A stretch of DNA of 9,009 nucleotides. Source: Acidocella sp. (lineage in GTDB: Bacteria > Pseudomonadota > Alphaproteobacteria > Acetobacterales > Acetobacteraceae). Location: assembly GCA_029077775.1 (NCBI GenBank), contig JAQNCU010000098.1, positions 1 to 9,009 of the forward strand. The letters run 5' to 3'. The notes under the pieces are model-generated. The model had not been told where the DNA came from. It made no database searches and saw only the letters and a list, made by a program, of their open reading frames with translations. Both the position numbers and the translations under genes were made by a program. Of this stretch, positions 4,524-9,009 are shown one piece after another; within the stretch, counting starts at the first letter, position 1; every line of letters begins with the position of its first letter.

Positions 4524-5099
4524 CTAAAAACTCGGCGGGCTGTTGGCGCTGATCAGAACGCAGGGCTCATCACCCTGGTTGCGGAAACGGTGCGGGATGT
4601 CTGAGCGGAAATAATAGGCTTGCCCCGGTTGGAGCGTGCGCTCCTGCGCGCCGATGGTGACCGTGAGGCAACCGGAGATGATAATCCCCGCTTCCTCGCC
4701 CGTGTGGCGCAGCATGTCCAGCCCGGTATCGGCACCGGGCTGGTAGGTCTCGTGCAGCATCTGGAGCGCCCGATTTTTCATGCTTTGGCCGACCATGCGC
4801 ATCGAGATATCGGCCCCGAAGGCAATTTCAGTGAAATCCCCGACACCGAAAAACAACTGGTCGGCGGCTGCAAAGTTCGTTGTGAAAAATTCGGCGAGCG
4901 AGAGCGGAATGCCATGGAGGATTTTTTTCAACGATGAAATCGACGGGCTGACGCGGTTTTGTTCGATCAGCGAGATCGCGCCATTGGTCACCCCGGCCCG
5001 GCGGGCGAGCTCGCGCTGGGTCAGCCCATATATTTGCCGGACCATGCGCAGGCGGGTGCCGATGTCATCAGCGGGCGGGGTGTGTTCAGCGGCGGACAT
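4524..5099 (-). CDS. puuR: PuuR-like XRE/cupin transcriptional regulator
   Basis: This 191-residue protein has an N-terminal XRE helix-turn-helix (about 13-67, GTRLRMVRQIYGLTQRELARRAGVT then AISLIEQNRVSPSISSLKKIL) and a C-terminal cupin (about 110-190). The cupin wording ETYQPGADTG, HTGEEAGIIISG, LQPGQAYYF, IPHRFRN and ISANSPPSF closely follows E. coli PuuR, a 185-residue putrescine-responsive repressor. Binding of a polyamine in the cupin is inferred from that family. ATG at 5099 was chosen because family proteins start just ahead of the helix-turn-helix; an upstream extension to 5327 would overlap the divergent potA and has no homologous look. It is divergent from potABCD across 201 bp, so control of that importer, and of itself, is likely. 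Other XRE/cupin proteins control different amine or amino-acid pathways, so the ligand is not certain. Confidence 0.85.
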   Translation of the reverse strand: MSAAEHTPPADDIGTRLRMVRQIYGLTQRELARRAGVTNGAISLIEQNRVSPSISSLKKILHGIPLSLAEFFTTNFAAADQLFFGVGDFTEIAFGADISMRMVGQSMKNRALQMLHETYQPGADTGLDMLRHTGEEAGIIISGCLTVTIGAQERTLQPGQAYYFRSDIPHRFRNQGDEPCVLISANSPPSF

Positions 5100-5300
5100 G
5101 AGCGGGCGTTCCGAATGTTTAGAATTATCAACAGATTTAGCTTTTGTTGGCGGGCCGCCGCAATGGATAAAGATTTGAATATTGTTGACGGGTCGCCTCG
5201 GCATGGGCGACACTGAATTTGTAATTAACATGGGGATTTGCGTGCTGTGGCATCGGAACACAAAACCGGCTGACACTCTAGCTAAGCGCGCGCGACGCTG
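5100..5300. promoter_or_regulatory. Divergent puuR-like/potA regulatory region
   Basis: This 201-bp gap must hold the promoters of both the regulator (minus) and the polyamine transport operon (plus). It is more AT-rich on the regulator side (5115-5185). TCAACA at 5128-5133 and TGTTGA at 5183-5188 form an inverted pair within similar surroundings (tatcaacag and attgttgac), possible half-sites. A minus-strand GATAAT around 5124-5129 could be a -10 box, and TTGACG at 5185-5190 could be a plus-strand -35 box, but neither has a good partner at normal spacing. No match to the published E. coli PuuR operator is recognised. The assignment rests on the divergent arrangement. Confidence 0.5.
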
Positions 5301-6407
5301 ATGACCGGCATCGCACAGGGCCCGCAACCCCAGGCCGGGCCAAACCGGGGGTCCATATCGCTCCAGGGTGTGACGCGGATTTTCGCGGGCACCATTCCGG
5401 CGGTGGATGGCATTGACCTGGAGATCAAGGCCGGAGAGTTTTTCACGCTTTTGGGCCCGTCAGGTTGCGGTAAAACCACATTATTGCGCATGATCGCGGG
5501 GTTCGAGGTGCCCGATGCCGGGCGGATACTCATCTCCGGGCGTGAGATGCAGGATGTCCCGGCACATAAACGCGCGGTGAACACGGTATTCCAGTCTTAT
5601 GCGTTGTTCCCGCATTTGAATGTCCAACAGAATATTGGGTTCGGCTTGCGGATGCAGGGTGTGAAAGCGCCTGAGCGCAAAACCCGTGTGGATGCGATTA
5701 TGGAGCTGTTGCAGATCGGGCCGTTCGCGACCCGCAACGCCGCACAACTATCTGGTGGCCAGCGCCAGCGTGTGGCGCTTGCCCGGGCGTTGGTGAACGA
5801 GCCCGAGGTCGTGCTGCTCGATGAGCCGCTTTCGGCGCTGGATGCCAAATTGCGCAACGAACTCCAGATCGAATTGCTGCGGATGCAAAAACGCCTGGGG
5901 ATGACGTTTATTTTCGTCACGCACGACCAGCATGAGGCGCTGGTGATGTCTGACCGGATCGGCGTGATGTCCAAGGGCCGGGTGCAGCAGGTGGGGCCTG
6001 TGTTGGATGTCTATGAAAAGCCGCGCAACGTGTTCGTGGCGGAGTTTCTCGGCCTGTCGAATATCTGGCCGATCAACCCGGGGGGCGGCGCGCAAGTGGA
6101 CACGCCGATCGGCCCGCTGCAAATCACGGCATCGGTGGGGGCTGAGCGCATGGCGATGATCCGACCTGAAAAAATATGGATGTGGCCGACCAGGCCTGAG
6201 CGCCCGAATGTGTTCGCCGGGCAGGTGAGCGAGGCGATTTATATGGGGGCCTCCACCCAATACCGGGTGGCACTGACCGATGCCCCGGCGGCACCGCCGA
6301 TATTGGTGCTGGACACCAATAATGTTGCGGCGGAGCGGAGCTGGCAGGCGGGCGAGATGGTTTTTGTCGAACTCAAGCCCGATAATGTCATGATGATCGA
6401 GGGGTGA
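5301..6407 (+). CDS. potA: Polyamine ABC transporter ATP-binding protein PotA
   Basis: PotA is the cytoplasmic ATPase that drives polyamine uptake through PotB/PotC. The 368 residues have an ABC nucleotide-binding domain: Walker A GPSGCGKTT (52-60), Q-loop VFQSYALFPH with Q98, signature LSGGQRQR (150-157), Walker B VVLLDEP (170-176), D-loop SALD and switch histidine H208 in VTHDQHEAL. A C-terminal TOBE-type regulatory domain (about 255-365, with AMIRPEKIWMW) matches the CUT1/spermidine class. Length is close to E. coli PotA (378). The start is ATG; the preceding bases (GCGCGCGACGCTG) offer no clear Shine-Dalgarno, but no better start is present and the ABC domain begins soon after. First gene of potABCD; potB follows after three bases. 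Confidence 0.95.
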   Translation: MTGIAQGPQPQAGPNRGSISLQGVTRIFAGTIPAVDGIDLEIKAGEFFTLLGPSGCGKTTLLRMIAGFEVPDAGRILISGREMQDVPAHKRAVNTVFQSYALFPHLNVQQNIGFGLRMQGVKAPERKTRVDAIMELLQIGPFATRNAAQLSGGQRQRVALARALVNEPEVVLLDEPLSALDAKLRNELQIELLRMQKRLGMTFIFVTHDQHEALVMSDRIGVMSKGRVQQVGPVLDVYEKPRNVFVAEFLGLSNIWPINPGGGAQVDTPIGPLQITASVGAERMAMIRPEKIWMWPTRPERPNVFAGQVSEAIYMGASTQYRVALTDAPAAPPILVLDTNNVAAERSWQAGEMVFVELKPDNVMMIEG

Positions 6408-6410
6408 GCG

Positions 6411-7340
6411 ATGTCGGGTCTGACGCCTGCGATTAAAAAACCCAGGGTCAATGCTGAGCGTCTCGCCACGGCGTTGCGGCTGTGGATTGCGGCGGGCCCT
6501 GGGTTGTTCTGGATCATTTTGTTCCTGCTGATCCCAAGCGCGATGCTGCTGGCGATTGCGTTTTTAACCAATAGCGATTTCGGTTCCCCGGTGCTGCCTT
6601 TGTCACTGGGGTCGTTCTCAGAGGTTGCAGGCTACGGCATCCTCGGCTGGAGTGGTGCGAATTTTGTCACCCTCGCGCGCTCGCTCGTCCAGACCGGGGC
6701 GGCAACCTCGATGACCATTCTGCTTGCCTATCCGCTGGTGTTTTTCATCATCACGCGGCCGGCCAATTTGCGCCCGGTATTGCTGCTCTTCGCGATTTTG
6801 CCATCCTGGACCAACCAGGTGGTGCGGACCTATGCCTGGATGCAATTATTGAACCCGGAGGCGCCATTATCGCATATCGCCCAGAAATTGGGGATCATCC
6901 CCGAACATCTCGGGTTGATGCCGGGCGATTTCGCGGTGTTGATCGGCCTGACGTATAATTATCTGCCTTATATGGTCGTGCCCTTATATGCCGCGGCGGA
7001 AAAGCTGGACTGGACGCTGGTAGAGGCCGGGCGGGATCTATACGCATCGGGCACTAAACTATTTTTTAATACGGTGTTTCCGCAGACATTGCCCGGGCTG
7101 TTATCGGGCATCATCCTGGTTGGTATTCCGGCCTTCGGTGATTATGTGGTGCCGCAATTACTCGGCGGTGACCGCGCGATGATGCTGGGCTCGTTGATCG
7201 CGGGGCAGTTCACGTTTTCACCCAACTGGCCTTATGGGGCTGCACTCACGCTGATTATGCTGGCGTTTACCTGCCTTGGGCTCGTGACCTTCCGTAGATT
7301 GACCCAGCGCATGGGGGCGGGCGAAGGGGCGATGCTATGA
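6411..7340 (+). CDS. potB: Polyamine ABC transporter permease PotB
   Basis: PotB is one of the two inner-membrane permease subunits forming the polyamine channel. The 309 residues show hydrophobic segments near 25-52, 92-115, 121-138, 173-195, 228-248 and 274-294, the usual six-helix layout. The cytoplasmic EAA loop that docks onto PotA reads EAGRDLYASGTKLFFNTVF (205-223) and is followed by PQTLPGLLSG. IPAFGDYVVPQLLGG (239-253) is typical of the spermidine/putrescine PotB class. It is slightly longer than E. coli PotB because of a charged N-terminal extension of about 20 residues. The start ATG is three bases past potA, preceded by a GAGGGG Shine-Dalgarno inside the end of potA. Its stop overlaps the potC start (ATGA). 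Confidence 0.94.
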   Translation: MSGLTPAIKKPRVNAERLATALRLWIAAGPGLFWIILFLLIPSAMLLAIAFLTNSDFGSPVLPLSLGSFSEVAGYGILGWSGANFVTLARSLVQTGAATSMTILLAYPLVFFIITRPANLRPVLLLFAILPSWTNQVVRTYAWMQLLNPEAPLSHIAQKLGIIPEHLGLMPGDFAVLIGLTYNYLPYMVVPLYAAAEKLDWTLVEAGRDLYASGTKLFFNTVFPQTLPGLLSGIILVGIPAFGDYVVPQLLGGDRAMMLGSLIAGQFTFSPNWPYGAALTLIMLAFTCLGLVTFRRLTQRMGAGEGAML

Positions 7341-8173
7341 GCAATATCCCACGCGGGGTCCGCAATGGTCTGCTGGGTGTCAGCCTGCCGGTTTATCTGT
7401 TGCTTTATGCGCCGCTGGCCATCATCGCGGTTTTCTCTTTCGCCCCCTCGCTGCATCATCCGGGTCTGAATGTCGCGGCGTATGGGTTGCTGGCAAACGA
7501 CCCGCAAGTGCTGGCAGCCATCCGCCGGTCGCTGGTCCTGGCCCTGTGCTCGGCGGCCTTGGGCACAATGCTCGGCACCTTGATGGGCTTTGGGCTCAGC
7601 CGGTTTCGCCCGGCCAAGGGTGGCGGCTTTTGGGTGGGCACGTTGCCCAGCCTGATCATCTATCTGCCAATCATCATGCCGAGCCTGGTATTCGGCATCT
7701 CAGAGATGATTTTTTTCAATTACGTTCATCAATATACCGGGCTGCTTTCCGCCGGGCTGCTGACTATGGGGATTGCCCATGTCACCTTTCAAGCGCCATA
7801 TGTCGCCTTGGTGGTCTATGCTCGCCTCGCCGGGTTGGACGCCAATCTGTTCGAGGCCAGCCATGATCTGTATGCGAACGGGTTAAAGTCTTTTCTGTAT
7901 CTGACCATTCCGGTTGTGCGCCCGGCGCTGATCGGCGGGTTCCTGCTGGCCATTACACTCTCGATCGATGATTTCACGATCAGCTTTTTCACCGCTGGCC
8001 CAGGCAGCGTAACCCTGCCGATTTACATTTATGGGGAAATCGCCCGCAAAGGCTCCTCGCCTGAGATCAACGCCATCGGGACGCTAATGATCGCAACCGT
8101 TATCGGCGTTGCCCTGCTTTATTACGTTGTGACCCGCCAACAAGGCCGCATCGGCCAGACGTCCGCTGCGTAA
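7337..8173 (+). CDS. potC: Polyamine ABC transporter permease PotC
   Basis: PotC is the second permease subunit. The 278 residues contain about six membrane segments, near 11-36, 64-87, 103-125, 138-162, 196-216 and 248-266. The EAA loop EASHDLYANGLKSFLYLTI (173-191) continues PVVRPALIGG, and LSIDDFTISFFTAGPGSVTLP (208-228 region) is the family's hallmark ahead of the last helix. The length is close to E. coli PotC (264). The ATG overlaps the potB stop by four bases, pointing to coupled translation and equal amounts of the two permeases. potD follows 22 bp downstream. Confidence 0.94.
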   Translation: MSNIPRGVRNGLLGVSLPVYLLLYAPLAIIAVFSFAPSLHHPGLNVAAYGLLANDPQVLAAIRRSLVLALCSAALGTMLGTLMGFGLSRFRPAKGGGFWVGTLPSLIIYLPIIMPSLVFGISEMIFFNYVHQYTGLLSAGLLTMGIAHVTFQAPYVALVVYARLAGLDANLFEASHDLYANGLKSFLYLTIPVVRPALIGGFLLAITLSIDDFTISFFTAGPGSVTLPIYIYGEIARKGSSPEINAIGTLMIATVIGVALLYYVVTRQQGRIGQTSAA

Positions 8174-8195
8174 ATCAAACTCAAAAGGAGAGACC

Positions 8196-9009
8196 ATGAA
8201 ACATTTAAAAACATCTCTGATCGGTGCCACCAGTCTGATGACGATGGCGGCCATATTCATCGCCGCACCGGTGTCAGCACGGGCTGAGCCCACGCTTAAT
8301 CTGTTCAACTGGTCGGATTACATCCCCGAGAGCATGATCACTGAATTCGAATTGCAATGCGGCTGCGCCGTGAACGAGACCGATTATGATTCGAATTCAG
8401 AGATGGAAGCCAAGCTCAAAGCCGGTGGCGATTCTGAGTTCGATGTGGTTGTGCCGTCTAGCTATTATGTGGCGCGGCTGGCCAAAGAGGGGCTCATCCA
8501 GCCGCTCGATCATTCGCAGATCCCGAATTTCGGGAACCTGTACCCGAAATTCCAAAACCCGACCTATGATCCGGGCGATAAATATTCCATCCCCTATCAA
8601 TGGGGCACTACGGGGATCGGGTATCTGAAGGACCAGATCAAAGACCCGGCACCGAGCTGGGGGCTTATTTTCGATCCGAGCGTCAACACCTCATACCCGT
8701 TCACGATGATGAGCGGTAGCGGGCAGGATACCATCGGTGCCGCCTGCGCCTATCTGGGGTATGGGTTTGATTGCGCGACACAGACCGAATGGGAGGCCGC
8801 TGCGAAACTGATCAAACAGACCATGACGCGGAAAAATTTCTCGGGCTTTGTCGACGGCACGCCGGAGCGCGACCAGTTGAAAGCCAAGCTGAATTCAGTG
8901 GGCATGGTGTTCAACGGCGATGTCGCCGAGAGCTATGCCGATGGTTCCGGCAACGATATCGGCTATTTCCTGCCGCTGTTTCTGGCGAGCCTTGTCGGTA
9001 TTTTCTGGG
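8196..9009 (+). CDS. potD: Polyamine-binding periplasmic protein PotD (partial)
   Basis: PotD captures polyamine in the periplasm and delivers it to PotBC. 271 codons are present and the gene runs off the window; E. coli PotD has 348 residues. A strong Shine-Dalgarno, AAAGGAGAG (8184-8192), fixes the ATG. Residues 1-30 are a Sec signal peptide: K-rich start, hydrophobic core, cleavage probably after VSARA (26-30). The mature part opens LNLFNWSDYIPESMITEFE, typical of PotD/PotF, and continues with YDSNSEMEAKLKAGG, SEFDVVVPSSYYVARLAKEG, YSIPYQWGTTGIGY and NGDVAESYADGSGNDIGYFLP. A CGC pair near residue 55 appears where relatives often have TG. After GYFLP the usual KEG motif is replaced by LFLASLV before GIFW at the window edge. 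The ligand (putrescine, spermidine or both) cannot be told. Confidence 0.92.
   Translation, partial: MKHLKTSLIGATSLMTMAAIFIAAPVSARAEPTLNLFNWSDYIPESMITEFELQCGCAVNETDYDSNSEMEAKLKAGGDSEFDVVVPSSYYVARLAKEGLIQPLDHSQIPNFGNLYPKFQNPTYDPGDKYSIPYQWGTTGIGYLKDQIKDPAPSWGLIFDPSVNTSYPFTMMSGSGQDTIGAACAYLGYGFDCATQTEWEAAAKLIKQTMTRKNFSGFVDGTPERDQLKAKLNSVGMVFNGDVAESYADGSGNDIGYFLPLFLASLVGIFW

Noticed and set aside
5100..5327. N-terminal extension of the PuuR-like protein starting at 5327
   Set aside because: The extra 76 residues look unlike any regulator domain, overlap potA and the promoter region, and family members start close to the helix-turn-helix as ATG 5099 does.

Overview
The window is ordinary chromosomal DNA of a GC-rich alphaproteobacterium. 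The protein set and wording (for example the biotinyl motif EAMKTFN, the aroQ-accB-accC order, and the PotABCD set beside a cupin regulator) suggest an Acetobacteraceae/Rhodospirillales-type organism; that placement is inference, not a database result. No transposase, integrase, phage, CRISPR, tRNA or rRNA gene is visible.

Layout. Positions 1-152 hold one copy of an AT-rich, hairpin-rich repeat. The minus-strand operon aroQ-accB-accC (2466 down to 193) follows; it encodes type II dehydroquinase and the two subunits of the biotin carboxylase half of acetyl-CoA carboxylase. A 104-bp divergent gap (2467-2570) with a centred dyad separates it from the plus-strand operon thiS-thiG-VC0807-family membrane protein (2571-4192): the thiazole-forming sulfur carrier and synthase of thiamine biosynthesis plus a tightly coupled protein of unknown function. 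A gene-free stretch (4193-4523) follows, containing a GC hairpin, degenerate short repeats and the second, inverted copy of the terminal repeat (4312-4463). A PuuR-like XRE/cupin repressor (minus, 4524-5099) is then divergent from a complete-order polyamine ABC importer operon, potA-potB-potC-potD (5301 to the window end; potD is cut off).

How it works together. AroQ-AccB-AccC supplies shikimate-pathway and fatty-acid precursor functions. ThiS-ThiG supply the thiazole of thiamine. PotABCD imports spermidine/putrescine-type polyamines, and the PuuR-like protein is the obvious candidate to sense polyamine and control it from the shared 201-bp intergenic region.

The most interesting non-coding feature is the 152-bp repeat. 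The two copies match at about 147 of 152 positions, and each lies downstream of an operon in the same orientation relative to transcription. Read in that sense, each folds into three hairpins, the last being a terminator-like stem followed by a U7 run. Two of the five differences fall on predicted stem pairs and keep pairing (G-U versus A-U); one disrupts a pair. It therefore looks like a dispersed structured 3'-UTR/terminator element rather than a transposon end, although as a long inverted repeat it could also permit inversion of the 4.2-kb block between the copies.
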